Shown here in pieces: positions 11,726 to 25,900 of a stretch of DNA of 64,000 bases. This DNA is from Malus domestica (taxonomy: Eukaryota > Streptophyta > Magnoliopsida > Rosales > Rosaceae). The stretch covers positions 4,848,501 through 4,912,500 of the forward strand of contig NC_091675.1 of assembly GCF_042453785.1 (NCBI RefSeq), written 5' to 3'. The position numbers were made by a program, and so were the translations under genes. How positions within the stretch are numbered: position 1 is the first letter of the stretch; every line of letters begins with the position of its first letter. The notes under the pieces are model-generated. The model did not search any database. It had not been told where the DNA came from and saw only the letters and a program-made list of their open reading frames with translations.

Positions 11726-13076
11726 GAAAATCTATGTGAGAGAGAGAGTGAGAGAGATTTTGTTTAACTAATGAAGAATTAGTGGTAATTAGAAGTGATC
11801 GGTGAATAATGTACTCTGAGAGGAAATATGATAATCGGAGCCTATCAGTTTTGCGTTGAATATTCCGGTGAAGTTATTTCTTCTTATTTTTCTAATTTAA
11901 TTTTCAGTTTTTTCAATTATTTGTCTTATATTTTTTGAGTATGTTATCCACATACTTTTTTTTTTTTCACGCTTCTTATTAATTTATGTTTTCTGATATC
12001 CTTAGGCCTGGCCGTATATCTTCTCCTTTTAGGGCATGCGAGAATTACACAACCCCTAATAATTAATATGCTAATTATAGAGAAAGACTTATATGTACTC
12101 CGTTTTATATCGTAAATGACTAATTGAAACATACTTTTAATTTTTCATATGACATTGTATATTTAGCTGATTATTATAAAACATATAAGTGGCGTATCGA
12201 TGTTCTTGAACATGTTGCAGCAACAAGTACATATGAAACAAAGAAAAATAATGGACAAAATGCCTTACGTAAGGAATGACAACATATGATTTAAATTTAT
12301 TAATTTGTATGCATGCATATAATTTAATTGATGTCAAATGTGCTTCCGACTTGTGAGTTTTACTAAATCCAGTTAATTAGTGATCATTCATTTCTAATTA
12401 CTATTAGCATCTTGTTCGAGATAACACACAGATTTGGGGATGCAAAAGGCCCTACGATTTGCCTAATCTGGTGCCTGTTTATAATTAAAGCATTCAACTG
12501 CCCACCTGTCCCCATCAGCAGGATTAATAAAAAGTCTTACATTCATCATAATAATTGATATGCATCTACCTGGTTCTCTTTTTTCTTGGCATGCATCAAC
12601 TTGGTTTTTTGTTTTGTTTTAGGACGGTGAGTAAAAATGCACATTTTATAATAAGCTGGTTTTTTTTTAAGCGAAACGATAGTACTGTTAATTATTAGAC
12701 AAGTGAACTAGTATTATGGCACTTCAAAAATTCAATTGTGGTCTCTTCATATTTTTTTTCTAAATATGAAAATTTTTCGAGTTCGTAATTAATTTTTTAG
12801 AGTTTCAAAAACAATTCTTTTAAACAATACAATCGTTTTAAAATAACAGTTCGTATGTGATTTGGAGGTTTTTCAAAACAAAATAAATGATCAAGTTTAA
12901 ATATAAAGTCAACTTGGCCAATTCATGGGTTACAACGTACTTTAATTAAGTGTTGAGATGAAAGACGCTAAAACTAACAAAAGAGGAGAATGAGTCATAA
13001 TCCCCTTTTTATAATAAGTTGTTAACGCATATTTAATATGTCAATGAGTCATAACTTGATGTTGAACTTGCTATAA

Positions 13077-13133
<57 letters not shown>

Positions 13134-14713
13134 TCGCATTTGTGAGTCAAATTCTAAATCTCTATAACTGAGTAGAGAGAATATATTGCTAAGCCAACCA
13201 TTCATATGTATATACTTCAACGTCATTGAACCATTCTCATCTCAGTAAGTGGTGTTTCATGTCGTTTTTAATCCAACAATAATATCCCCTTTTGTAGTAG
13301 TGATGAGCTGAAGGGGATTTTATTTTTTATTGCAACCAGTGCACCATCCTAATAGCAATATTGTCCAATAAAAGCTTATTTCCTACATTAAATTACAAAG
13401 AAGAAGATTCGAACATGTGACATCGAGTGTAAGGTGAATACTCTTAAACAGACGAGTTACAAACCACTTGCGTGATGAATTGATGACAAGAGAGATTCAG
13501 CCCATGTGAAGGATAAGGTTTACACGAGAAAAATACATCATTATTGCAGCGTCTTGTGTCAACTGTACAACAACATTTATAAATTTGTTTCGGCTTAGGG
13601 TTATTAACACTAGACACTAGACATGTCATCAAATTTGTTGCGTAGGGAAGAGGGTGGAGGTATTGTGTGTGAGCATGGCGAAGCAGGCATATATAAATGG
13701 AATTTTAATCCAAGCATATATCAATATGGGGAGGGCTGCAACCGAAAGGAGAATCAAATCAATGGATGGATTATAGAAAGCTAGAAATGGTGCGGTGCAC
13801 GTTAGCCTCCATCCAAGAGATTTTTCAGTGTGATCGTCGCACGAAATGGTACACTACGTGTCTCTATATAAATGGTGGGTTATGTGTGTTAAAAGGTTAA
13901 TAACTTAAAAATTAAAATTTTTCATCATTTGCATAAAAACACGTGATATATCATCCGTACATTCGTCACAACTAAAAATTTCTCCACCGAAACACTCCTC
14001 CGTTGTAAGTGGTTTCCACGGCGTCACTCCCTTTATTTTAAACCTAGGAAAAGGACACAAACGTAAGACTGTTCGTTCCAAAAGCCACAGAGACTTTGCC
14101 TCTAATCCATTCGCTTCGCCGCGTCTCACAAGATGCTGTGGGTCCCCTGCCTACACTTCTCTCATTGTTTTATTTTTAAGTATAGTTGATATATAGAGGT
14201 CTAGAATTTCACGTTGGCTATTGATACTCACTTGCTTAAAATATCGTACATAAGTCACTCGTTGCTATGATCTAATGATATTTATTTTTGTTTAGAAGTA
14301 AGGTTTTATGTTCGAATCTGGTAATATTCCTCACAATGGACTAGTAATAATATGGTTCAAATTTATCTTTGACGAGAATGAAAAGCTCTCACTTACAAGT
14401 GAAGAAGAATACAACTAGACCTAGTACTAAGTGGCTACCCAAATCAGTAATTTAAACCCAATTTCATAAAAAAATTCCCCCCAAATCAAGTGTATATAAC
14501 CTAAACTTCCAGCCTAATAGAAGAACTATATTTTCCTCCTAAGTAAATAATTATCCTTCCACTCATATAGGCAACAAAAGCAACTAACAACAATGTATGA
14601 ATATCCTTCAAAACTCAAAGTCCTGCCTGCATTGATTGTTTATTTGCATGAATCATATTTTTATATCTCTTAATTTAAATCTGAATTTCTACAACGCCGG
14701 AATCGGCAAGATG

Positions 14714-14752
<39 letters not shown>

Positions 14753-15501
14753 TGTCAAAATCGTCTGAATTTCTAAAACTCAAGGGTTTGGTGAAATGTA
14801 TAAACTCCACGCCCCTCAAATCGTCGGAATCTGGCAATTTATTTCAAAAACTATACAATGGCAAGCATTGTAATTCATGTCAAAATTGTAGACGTTTGAA
14901 TAACTGAGATGGAGGTGTTGTCTACTTCCCAGACCTCGGGAGGCGGGGCCATATTTTGCGTGATCAGTTACACCTGATTGATGCCATTGTATCTGATCAC
15001 GCAAAACAAATTCCCGCTCTTGAAAGTTTTTATACCGTAGATAGGAACTCACAGCTTCCTTCAAATAGTAGGAGGCCCATAGTAATCTGGGTAGATAGCA
15101 ATTACAAGCAATTGTAGTTTCTATCAACGCCACCAGCTAATAGCCATATAAACTTGCAAAAGCCATTAAATTAAACAAAAATTAAAAGCATCACTGCACA
15201 TATTTACACATATTTTCCTCTTGACTTATGGATAAAGCAAAGGTGTGTACACAAATTAATTTGGTATTGACAAGACAAATTTCCTGCTATATATGCACGT
15301 AAGCATCTCAATTCCGCGTAGGGCCTTAAACATAGCAACCGGCATAATTTAAGCACTTTCCTGATTTCATAAGCCACCCATTTAATCTACTTTCTCTTGT
15401 TTTTGCTTCGGCTTCACGGATTCGAAGGTCAAATCTGTGCAAAAGGAAAAAGAATCTGAGGTCGATGTTAGCTGTTTAGGCAGTCATAATACGATTTAGC
15501 T
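11726..15501. other. Intergenic DNA with (AT)n and (ATT)n microsatellites
   Basis: No gene is supported in this 3.8 kb. It contains an (AT)n tract at about 13082-13130 and an (ATT)n tract at about 14711-14752. A short inverted pair around TTTTGCGTGATCA lies near 14954-15006. The last few hundred bases (about 15200-15501) are probably the 3' UTR of the QWRF2-like gene. Confidence 0.6.
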
Positions 15502-18500
15502 TTACACTTCCGTTGTGAGGCTGTCAGGTACGCGTTTCCGTTGTAAAATATGTGTCCTGAGGCTACATTCCTCCACCTGATAATTAAAAAAAGAAACTTT
15601 CGCGGATAAGATTTAACTATGAGAAAGAGAGGACAAGAGTGTTAAAACCTATTGGAGAATAGAAATCTGCACCACTCAAATTCTACACTTTAATGGTTAA
15701 TTACACTTCTGCATCCCAAAATTACGTGAAATTTCAGAGTCATAGTATTTCTAGCCAGTAAACTGGGGTTGGAGTTTCAATAATGAATTAGGTTTCATGA
15801 TTGGCTTGGGAACGGAAGTAAGATTTCGAGGTCGTAGAAGCACAAGGAATAATGCTGACAATCTGCATTATATTCTTCTATGTGATAATTTATCTCAAGT
15901 GGATAGAAATGAGGACAGGAGGAATCTGAAAGGACAATGCCAATGTGCAAAATTATAAACCATACATATCTACCAGCACCGGTAATGTCAAACATTACTG
16001 TCACATCTATCATTTTGCCTTTTCACAAAATCAACAGTACAGATTATGCAGAAGAATTTGTTCAGGCTTAACTTGTGCAAGGGTTGGGTTTATCTCATGG
16101 TAACAAACTGGGAAGATATTCGCGTAAATTACCTAATTACTATCCATTAGGTGATTTTGATATTAAAACAGAAACCAAATACGAAATTTACCTGCATGGC
16201 TACAACTGTTGACAATAGGTCTCTGCACTGACCAAGCAAAGCATGCTCCTTCGCAGTTACATTTGCAAGTTCAGCCACCAAAAAGTTCACATCCCCAACC
16301 TATCAATTACACGTGGTTTCAGACCAATGGAAAAACAAAACGTCAAACAGGAAGTTCAATAGTTTGTCAGCTAGGGCCAACTGCATTATCATTGGACATA
16401 ATTACTGGTCGTTCACGCATTTTAAGGGAGGTAGGTCTAAATGCATTACGAGTAAAACATCACAGAAATCACCCCATGTTTATAAGATCTGCCCACCACT
16501 GGTATTGTAAGTGAAAACCTATGGAACCCCTTTGTTATACCCACTAGATTTGATATTGTCACATGTCGTTCATATTCTACTCAAAAAGGCATCACATGCA
16601 GCAGAAATTCTAAATTAAACTACATCGTTTGTATCTACATAGTAAGTCAACCATCACACTCTAGAACTCACATGTATTACAACATAACCTATATTTGCCT
16701 TCCCGGATAGGACTTTAGGTGCCCAGACTTTTAGAAGGCATGAACAATGAATAAAAGTGCTTGTTATAGATGCAAAAACAAAAACAGAAGGCAAGGATTC
16801 CAATGATCAAAAATTAAAAAAAAAGGCACCTTCGATAACAATAAGCATATTGATGATGCCATTGCTTGCATCACATCAACTGCTGAAGAAATAGCATCCT
16901 TCACGTTGTAGACATCAGCCTGTAGCAATGAAGAGTCAACAAATGATAAATTGTTAGGCAATGAGCTGTCACTGCATATAAGGAACTAGCTAAAGAAGAA
17001 GTATAGGAGAGGTGCATACCCTTGCTACACCAACAACTGGAAGGCGAAGTGTGCTAGCTTTCAAAGCTTCGATGGCCCCTGACAAAGAATCAGAGTAATC
17101 CTGATCCATAAGTGACAACTCTTCCAGATATGTCATCTGCACTCATCAAGCAATAAAGGATTAAACTCAACGCTCATTAAAATACAACACCAAAATCTCT
17201 TTCTGCAAAAGCAATGCATGCATTGAGTACCAAATGACCATGAAGACATAATTCTTTCCTCTAAACAATAAGTAATTTTCAGATTTCAGTGTAAGCTATA
17301 TCTGTGCATGCGTGTGTAAGTGAAAAATGAGCAACAAATGACCTTTAGGAGCAGAACTCACATGCAATGAACTGACAATCATGAATAACCAGGCCAAAGA
17401 TTGATAAGAAATAAAGGCAGAATGTAGTCAGAGGTCTTACTTGTCCCTTTAGGATGGAAGTTAGCTTCAAATGTTGCCTCAGCAGATGTAACTCGATCCG
17501 TTTTTGTCTTACAGATTCACGAAGTCTTGAACTAGTTACCCATGCATTATAGAGGCTTCTCTGATGGAAGGAATTCGAGACAACTAAAGTTAGGGTTAAG
17601 AATTAAGTGGTCAAAATGGGTTACATTGACACGTATAACAAAGCAAAGAGTAGCAGTTAAACCTGAATTCATGCATCCTTCACTAATTCAATATTTATTT
17701 GTAATACTTTAGAATCCTTTTTTAACCCAAGAAGTTTTAATAAGTGGTAACTATCCACATCCATCTACAATTCACTTTTCATCCCAAGTTCGAAAAAAAA
17801 TAAAAAATTACAGAATAATATTCCTGCACAACAACGAATTCTGTTTTGATAGTCAAAACAGGAAAATAATTAATCTAGTATGTGTTTCCAAGAGTCCCAA
17901 ATAAAGCCTATTGATATCATATGCCAATAATAATTCAAGAGAGACTTTTTGTCCTGCATGTCAAACTTCAATCATCAAGCTTTTGTGCCAACAAGCTATC
18001 AAGCTAGCCACCCTGAAGGTTCTCATCTATAATAAACAAATACGCATCACATAACAACTCCCATCAAATGACTTGAAATAACCCATTTTTCCCTTTCTCG
18101 CAACTTACAACTTAGAACCCCTGTTTTCCGTCATTCATCCTCCCCAAGCATGTTTTTGATCAGAACCCACAAAACAGAGTACCTTAGATTACCTCAACTT
18201 TGACTGCAAACACAAATCTCGTTTGAATTTACACATGAATATCCAACTTGGAACATTTGTGGGGAAAATAAAAGTATCGTATGAACAAAACTGAAGGGGA
18301 GGCTATAGCATAATATTAAGAAACTAGAAACCTAATCACAACTTAAATTTATGATGTAAATTCTACAACCAAGGGATGTAAAGTTGATCAATTAAGAAAA
18401 AGAAACCCAAAAGCAGTCAAAGATTCCCCTATAAAACAAAGGTCCCATAAACAAGAAAATAGTTAACAAAACAAATCTTATTCAATATTGGAACCAAACA

Positions 18501-19961
18501 AATAAGCCAGACATTAAGGATAAAGTCCAGAAGCTATACCTCTGCATTGGACCTCTGTGCAGCTAGGGCGGCATTAGCTCTAGCATTTACAAAACGCCAC
18601 TGCAAGAGCCGGTTATGTAATAGCCTCACCACATGTGCATCAACTATCCGGTTCTCTCCAACCTTGCCTCTTCGAACATCAGCAGCAAAACTTAAAACTG
18701 AAGGCATGTTGCTCAAACTACTACTTGGAGTAACTACCACTCCATTCCTCACCCGGGAAGGGCTCACTCCCCTCATAGGTGAAGATGGCACCAACGACCT
18801 GCTGAGCTTACTTGGTGAAGCAGGTCGAGCAGCTCCACGAATGGGGGATAACTGCCCCCTGCTATTCACAACACCTCGAGGAGATGACACTGGACTATCC
18901 ATAGATAACCTGCTGCTCTCAATCTGTTTAGGAGAACCCATATTTTTTGTTGCATTACCCTTATTAGACTCTGATTGGCGGCGCAATCTATTGTTAGTCT
19001 CTTGCCAAAACCTCGCAGGGACCACCATCCCTCTAGGCCGTGGCCCTTGTCCAACACCGCCGTAGCCATTTGTGCCACCACCACCGACATTACCAAGCTC
19101 GTGTAGTCCTGAATTAGTACTGTCGGAAGACACACTATCAGAATCGGAACAAGCCACAGGCTCAGATTGTGTAGTAGCTGAATTGCCGTCATCAACTGGC
19201 TCAGTAGCTTTCACTGAACCTAAATTGCAAGAATTCGACCTCAATCTCCCATCAACATCATCCACCATCGAGTTTTGTAATGCCCTAACCACATTGGCCC
19301 CAGATCCACTCACCCTCTTCCTCTCATCCGTGCAATCCAGGCTCCTACTCATACTATTTGGTTGCCGCAACCTCGCAGGCCACAGCTGCTGCTCTGTCGG
19401 CTTTGAATTCTCACTCTGATCCGCTCTAAACGGCGTCGTGACCTTCCTCCTCTCCGGCGTGCCTTTCCTTATATTCGGAGACGGCGCCGGCTTCGCTTTA
19501 CTAACCTGGAGGGAGTAGGACTCGCCCTGAAACGACACCGATAAGCTCCTCGTCGAAGTGAACAGTAGCTTTTGAGCCGCGGACATGCCGCCGCCGCTAG
19601 CACCACCATTCCCGATCCTCAAATCCAAAGAATTAGGGCGAGGAGTGACAACTCTCCTCCTCTCCACCGATTGCGAGCGCTTCACAGACTGCGACAACGG
19701 CGTCGCCGCCGTCGAGCAGCCAGTTCTGGACGGCAACGGCGACGGACACCGCCTTGAATTTGAACAAGTTGAGGAAGAAGAAGAGGAGGAGGAGGACATG
19801 TACCGAGAAGTGACCTCCCGAGCTTTGAGGCGGCGAGGAACAGCGACGCCATTGTCGGATTCAGAAGGCAGAAGAGGCGGCCTTACGGTGCCGTTTTGAG
19901 GACGACCTCCTCCTTGGGACGCGGCTTTGGGGTTCAATGTCGTCGACACAGCAGGTACCAT
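15502..19961 (-). CDS. QWRF2: QWRF motif-containing protein, QWRF2-like
   Basis: Microtubule-associated protein of the plant QWRF (DUF566) family, whose members EDE1 and QWRF1/2 act in mitotic microtubules, seed and floral development. Six exons on the minus strand: 19961-18540, 17560-17441, 17136-17020, 16919-16830, 16299-16192 and 15576-15502. All internal junctions are phase 0 and GT-AG; the product is 643 residues (Arabidopsis QWRF2 is about 659). The N-terminal 450 residues are Ser/Pro/Arg-rich and disordered, with the family blocks SVSFQGESYSLQVSKAKP, TPERRKVTTPFR and SENSKPTEQQLWP. The QWRF motif is at residues 454-457 (LLQWRFVNARA). The C-terminal helical part has LYNAWV, SSAVDVMQAMASSICLLL and LVAELANVTAKE. 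Assignment to QWRF2 rather than a sister is from the N-terminal blocks. The leader upstream of 19961 is GA/CT-rich. Confidence 0.92.
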
Positions 19962-20420
19962 CTCAGAAACTCAAAATCCCATTCAAATCTCATCCTCCAA
20001 AAACCCTAACCCCTCGCAGTTAACGAAATTCCAGCGACCTAAAAGCAAAACCTCCGACTATCCCTGCGAGTCCAACAGCTCTCAGATAAAATATTAAAAA
20101 ATCGCAAAAAATGACAAATAAATTAGGAAAACAAAGAGTGAGAGAGGGGACAGTGAGAGGGAGGTTATGGGGAGGGGCGGCTTTCTACAAAAGTGCTTTT
20201 TTGGGGAGTGATCGGATAATTTGTAATATGGAAGATTACACGATGATATATGACCGTTACGATTAAATCGGCGAGAGAAGAAGTTGATTAGGCGATATTT
20301 GGGAGCATAACTGTCGTACTAGGCAGCAGGCGCACCCGTGTTTGGGTTGTGGCTCAATTTCAATTCCCTTTTAAATAAATATTTTTCTATTTTGTTTTTT
20401 TCTTCATTTTTTTATTATGT

Positions 20421-20560
20421 TGTGATATCCACACACCTTATTTTACTTTTCACATATTTTTAAAATTTTTGACATTTAAATTGGATGAATTGAAAATGAT
20501 CAATCTACAAAAATTATCAAAAGATGTGTGAGAATTAAAATATGATACGTGGACATCCCT
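20421..20560. mobile_element. MITE, copy B of the family at 8556
   Basis: Imperfect inverted ends GTGATATCCACACACC and ATGATACGTGGACATCC flank a middle with TTGGATGAATTGAAAATGATC, parallel to 8556-8703 read in the same direction. Confidence 0.6.
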
Positions 20561-20744
20561 TTTTATTTAATGTTCTTTAGGGCGCACGCTAGTTTTAGGC
20601 AACGGGATCTTTTTTAATCGTTAATCCGAACTGTAAAATAGTAGGTTAGGACTTGACCGAGAAGTTGTTAGAGCAACAGTGTCACATATTTATATTAATT
20701 TAATAATAATATTATTTATGTACTTCTCTTTATCTTTTACGTAC

Positions 20745-20921
20745 TCTTGTTAAAAAAACTGGTTTTTCAAAGCTGCGTTTTGCAGCTTTTTGTTTTTTGT
20801 TTTTTTTCATAAAAAACTGTGAAAAAAAACTGAAGCTGAATGTTTACCAAACACAAAAAAACTTCCAGCTTTTTTTTATACCTATTTATTTCAGAATCAC
20901 CTCAGTACCAAACCATACCTA
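20745..20921. mobile_element. Degraded relative of the Harbinger-like MITE
   Basis: It shares AAAGCTGC, TGTTTACCAAACACAAAAAA and a terminal CAGTACCAAACCATACC with the elements at 22551 and 57862, but is shorter and more diverged. Confidence 0.45.
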
Positions 20922-21150
20922 AGATCGCATGCCATGAGATTGTGTGTAATTTGTGTCACCAAGAACAAAAGAGAGATACGAATGTGGAGAAGGAATATGA
21001 ATCTTCGAAGAGACGTTATGCTATTCCTTTCTTTCAACACCGGTTTTAAAAATTAGGTGTTTAGTTGACCAACCCATTAGAATTCTGGATTCTATTAATT
21101 TTCTTGTCAATTACAAAATAATAATATATCTAGTAGTTAATTAGGAAATT

Positions 21151-21257
21151 GTTGTTGACATTCCAAAATTCTCATTTTACACTCTAAATTTTCTATATTT
21201 AAAAATAAAAATACATTTATGAGGAGTGTAGAATGAGATATTTGGAGTGCCAATAAC
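21151..21257. mobile_element. Short MITE, copy 1 of 3
   Basis: Ends GTTGTTGACATTCCAAAA and TTTGGAGTGCCAATAAC are inverted. The middle contains CACTCTAAATTTTCTATATT and GAGGAGTGTAGAATGAGA. Related copies lie at 21557-21665 and 45715-45825. Confidence 0.6.
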
Positions 21258-21556
21258 ACTTCCCATTAATTAAATGAAGACATCGTTATTTTCAAAAAAA
21301 AAAAAATTTTGTCAAATCTATAAATTCGGTGATGAATTTTCGTATTATTTATGGCTAATGTTAATGTGAGAAAATAATTTATGATGATAAGAAAATTAAT
21401 GATTTGATTTAATTTGACATCTTCTTTTCTCCTTTCTTTGATAAAACGAATTAATTTCCCAAAACTTTGCCACTCATTAAAGTTTTATTGGTTTCTAGGT
21501 GGGTGTTACCTACGCTTGCTATAATTAGTAAGAAAAAAAATATATATATATATATA

Positions 21557-21665
21557 ATTATTGGTATTTCGAAAATTTCATTTTGCATTTCAAATTTTCT
21601 ATAATTAGTAAGAAAATTACACATGTGGGGAGTGTAGAATAAGATTTTTTAAGTGATAATAATAA
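21557..21665. mobile_element. Short MITE, copy 2 of 3
   Basis: Shows the same design as 21151-21257: TTATTGGTATTTCGAAAATT at the left, GGGGAGTGTAGAATAAGATT near the right and AGTGATAATAATAA at the end. It is more diverged. Confidence 0.5.
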
Positions 21666-22550
21666 TTATATATATATTATATTAGAATTGATATTACTAC
21701 TCTAAATTAAACTAATGATAAAGGTAGAGTTTTAATCCGGGAGTTTTTAACTCAAAATATAGTGAATTGAAATAAATTTTTTTTTATCCACTAGAATGAT
21801 TCACCGTTTGCTCGGTTAAATATAATTAAATTTTGAAGAAGAAGGTTACCAATATGTAGTAATTGGTTTTCTAGTATGATTATTGGGTGGCTTAGCTAAC
21901 TTTGAATCATACAAAAGTGAAAAGGAGAATCACCTTCCTTCATGCTTAGTAACTCCACTTTCTTTAAGTTAATCTTTCTCTTTTCTTTATGTCAATCTTA
22001 AGTAATTCTAAATCTTACCTTTTTAATGCAATGATATTAAAGCAAACCAACTCCCTTTCTTATTAGAATCTTAACTATTCCTCGATTGTACCCGCACCTG
22101 TATCTATTGTCTAGTGACGTGATTATCAATCATTATTCTTAAACAGTAATGTTAGTCAGACCAGCTTTTTAGACCATATTTGCAAATCATATGATGTGTT
22201 ACGAATAAAAATTAAGAACGTTAATCAACACTTAAATAATAATCTATTATTAACAATTACGTCATATAGTTTACAAAATATAGTTTAAATAGATGATCTT
22301 CCTAGGATTACTTTTTAAGATAACATATAACGAAATCATTGTTAATGATACAAAGGAGTTAAGCATAAAAGACTTCTACTTTTAAAACAAACAAGTCAGC
22401 TGCAGCCAACTTTTTATATAATCTGCAGGATGTTACATGATTAATTAACAAAGTTAATATGCTATTTTTTGTTAATTAAATTATCAAAACCTTAATTTAC
22501 ACAGCCAGGGCATACTTGAAAAGGAAGAGGGAGGTATCTTACAAGACTAA

Positions 22551-22926
22551 GGCCCCGTTTGAGATTGAGGTGATTTTAAAAAAAGCCACTGTGAAAAAAA
22601 GCTGAGGGTCATTTTTGTGTTTGGTAAACTGAAAAAAAATGGCTTATTTTGGAAGCTGCTGTGAGAATAAGTTGAAAATCAAAGGAAAAGCTGAAGCTGC
22701 TATTTGCTGCTTTGAAAAAAAGCCAGTTTTTTCAAAGCACACGGAGCTACAGTGCTCCTTTAATGAAAAGACACACTATCATCCTACTTTTTTTTCCAAA
22801 AGCACTTTCACAAAAAAGTTTACCAAACACTCTACTGGCTTTATTTCACAGCCGCTTATTCTCACAGCACAGCCGCTTATTCTCACAGCAGCTTTTTTTC
22901 AAAGCACAGCAATACCAAACCAGCCC
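22551..22926. mobile_element. PIF/Harbinger-like (Tourist) MITE
   Basis: Imperfect terminal inverted repeats GGCCCCGTTTGAGATTG and CAATACCAAACCAGCCC, flanked on both sides by TAA (22548-22550 and 22927-22929). A 3-bp TAA duplication is the Harbinger signature. Internal text (GGAAGCTGCTGTGAGAATAA, CACAGCCGCTTATTCTCACA) is itself inverted. Open frames here are not genes. Confidence 0.75.
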
Positions 22927-22929
22927 TAA

Positions 22930-25900
22930 GACTTACATTGCTTTTCTCCCAGAATTGCATCTTATCTAAACTTGGACTTTACTTCCACTTTTAAACCTAA
23001 TTTAGAACTTACTGCATTTCACTGGTATAAATTCCAGTAACTGCTATTTTTCAATTGATCTCTCTCCCTTGTCCGAGGAACTAGCTCTATCACCCTTTCC
23101 TTTTTCCTCCTTTTATAATCCCTTCTCCAACACTCTATGTATGTGTTTGGATTTTTTTGTTAAAGAGACCAAATGTTGAGACCACACATACATGCATGTG
23201 AAAACATGATTAAGGAATAAGGACCACTTCTCGTGGTTGTATTCCAAGCTAATAACGTATTCGAGTGAAATAGTCAAAACAAATGAAAATTCGTAATTTA
23301 TACGAGAGATGCCATCGTGATATCACAACTGTTAATAAGTTTTCTTGCATAGTCACATAATTTTCCTTTAATGTCTTTTACGTTTGATATGATGTTTCGA
23401 GCAGTTTTAAGCGTAGAGAGAAACTAAAAATGCAAAACAAAATAAATGCAGAAATAGAATGATGAGCAAGTAGTTGTGGGAAGCCATGCATTTAATTAGA
23501 GAGGAGAGGAAATAAATACCTGCCTAAATTCGATGAAGAAACAAAAGCTAAATCGGGTGGCCTCCATTCCATGTTGTTTTGTTGTTTAAGGACCATCCAT
23601 GATTACTGTTTTGTTGCCTAATCCACATCAAATCACTATTCATTGAGGCCATCCCCACTTTCTCAACATTAAGAGGGCTAAACACTACATGATTTATGGT
23701 TATCGTCGACCATCTTTGAGAAGAAAAAAAAAGCATATTTTCTAGGATGCTCCGTCCCCTCTGCCTCTATCTTTCCTCCACTTTGCTTTCTGTGTCTATG
23801 CCTTTTGAGGGTCCCACTTCTCCCTAAGCAAGTTGCACAGACATATGAGAGAGACTTACATGCACCCGAGTGTATATTTTGTTGTTTTGTATAACACTAA
23901 TAGCGTGATATGGTCACATGATGGTTATGTAGAAGCAATTTAGGCAGAATGATTACGTTTAAGAGATTCTCTGAACATGACATTCGAAAGACAGGTGATA
24001 CATTGATAAAACTTCACTCGAGCACCAAAATTTGGGAGAAAATCGTCATTTGGGAAATCAAAATGTTTACTAATTCGAGACTGAAACCCTAAGCTCTAAA
24101 TGACAACCGAAACCAATTAATAATGTTATTAAATGAGATCAAAGTTGAAGAAAATTGATTAGAAGTAAAATGTTTTTAACGCATTTGTCTTTAACTTTAA
24201 GAAAGATAGAGCATCATGCGCAAAGCTGAACTTGAACTTCTACTTTTTTTTCTTTTGAGTAAGTACGATATTCATTGGACTCCTACTCAAGTTGGATTAC
24301 ATTTAAACATAGGTCTGCTAGTTAATTGCATGTTTGTCGAGTTGGTTGTGATATGTTGTGACCAAATAAAATGTACTTGAGTTTAGGTCTAGTCCTATTG
24401 TTTGTTGTGTCAAAATGTGAGATGAACAAGACTGAATATGATGAGTTATGAATCCACAGTAAAGAGAGTTATCTAACTATCCTTATACATGAACTTCAAG
24501 TATTATCTTACAAGTCCCTACCAATTTAATTTTATCCCTAAAGTTCAATCTTATTCAGCCTACTAAACGGATCCATTGTTATGTTCTGTGGATTGGTTAA
24601 AGGACGAACCATATATGACAGGTCACATTATCCACGTGTGTTGATATTGTAAAGTGGCATTATATGGAGTACAATCTGGCACCTGCTGGAGCCTCTACCA
24701 TAACGTAAAAAGAGGATTTAGGACAAAAGATGGTGGTGCATTTGATATTTCATATTTGCAAGATTGTTTTTTATTTACATCATCAATGTGGACAGTGATT
24801 GAATATCTTTTATCAAGTATCCAAAAATGATTAAGGGGTGCAACTTTATGACGGATTAATGCCAATTCTTTCATTATCAGCATGATAACATGGCACAACC
24901 GTTTTTTCGTTTTTGAACTTATATGAAACAAATTCACCGTCACGTAGTGTTTTAATCTAGTAATACATCATGATGCATAGAGAAACTTACACTTAACAAT
25001 GTATTATTAAACACAAGAAGGTGAATCCATTCTATATAAGTTATTCTCGATTAAAAGAATCTGTCACAAACAACTAGAGAACTTTAACGAAAAGCTCCCG
25101 GTACTGTTTACTTTAACGAAAAACCACATTTTTACACTAAAAAGTCAATCCTGGTACTATTCACTTTACCCTTTATTTTGTCTTTATCATTAAAACTCAA
25201 AGTTTTCAAATCCTTTTCATTAGTGTTCCTAAACAACTAGCAACTAACGTAGAAAAAACCTACTAATCTTGACCCACAATTCAGTCGCACAAAGGAAAAA
25301 CAAAGAAATAATTTAGAAGGAACAAATTCCTCATTTGTAGAAACCTAACATCAATGGTTAACCAAACACAACCATTATTTTGGAGGTACACCTACCATAT
25401 GATACCGTACATACAAATTTATGCAACATAACATCAGAAACCTACCATAGGCGGATTAACGAAGTACGACATCGTCGATAAACGATAGTTTTCGGAGATC
25501 GAAAGCAAAATGACTTGGGAACTACTACTTAATCCACATCATATAATTGATGTTAATTAACGTAATTAAATGTGATTAGGTTAGGTAAACCTTCCTTCCA
25601 AAACTTGAGTTACATACACACAAAGTGATAATTTTTCATGGTCCCCTTAGCTTTAATCAAGAGGATGCTTCTATCTTTAATCTTCCCACTCCCAAAGCCA
25701 TAAAAAAAAAGTGTGGCGGTAGGGACAGAAATGGCTGAGGATTCTTTTGCCTAACTGTTATTACTATGACCTCGATATTTTTTGCAACGTGCCAGCCAAT
25801 TTAACACACACATAATTCTCACCCAAATCATGTTTAAATTATCAGCCTAATTCTTATCATTAGATAATTAATGACCCTAATTATCATTACAAGGACTAAT

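Larger units (their letters stand above)
19962..22550. other. Intergenic DNA upstream of QWRF2-like gene, MITE-rich
   Basis: About 19962-20200 is probably promoter and 5' UTR of the QWRF2-like gene. The rest is AT-rich with four MITE pieces listed separately. No gene is supported. Confidence 0.6.

Noticed and set aside
13905-14129. Minus-strand frame with ECFGGEIFSCDECTDD
   Set aside because: Looks protein-like in part, but it is short, has no recognised family and no splice context; not enough to call.
18547-19419. Plus-strand frames opposite QWRF2-like exon 1
   Set aside because: They are shadows of the Ser/Arg-rich coding exon, which has family motifs and matching splice sites on the minus strand.
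22639-22969. Plus-strand frames of 85-96 codons, and similar ones at 57928-58378
   Set aside because: Both sets are translations of the same Harbinger-like MITE.
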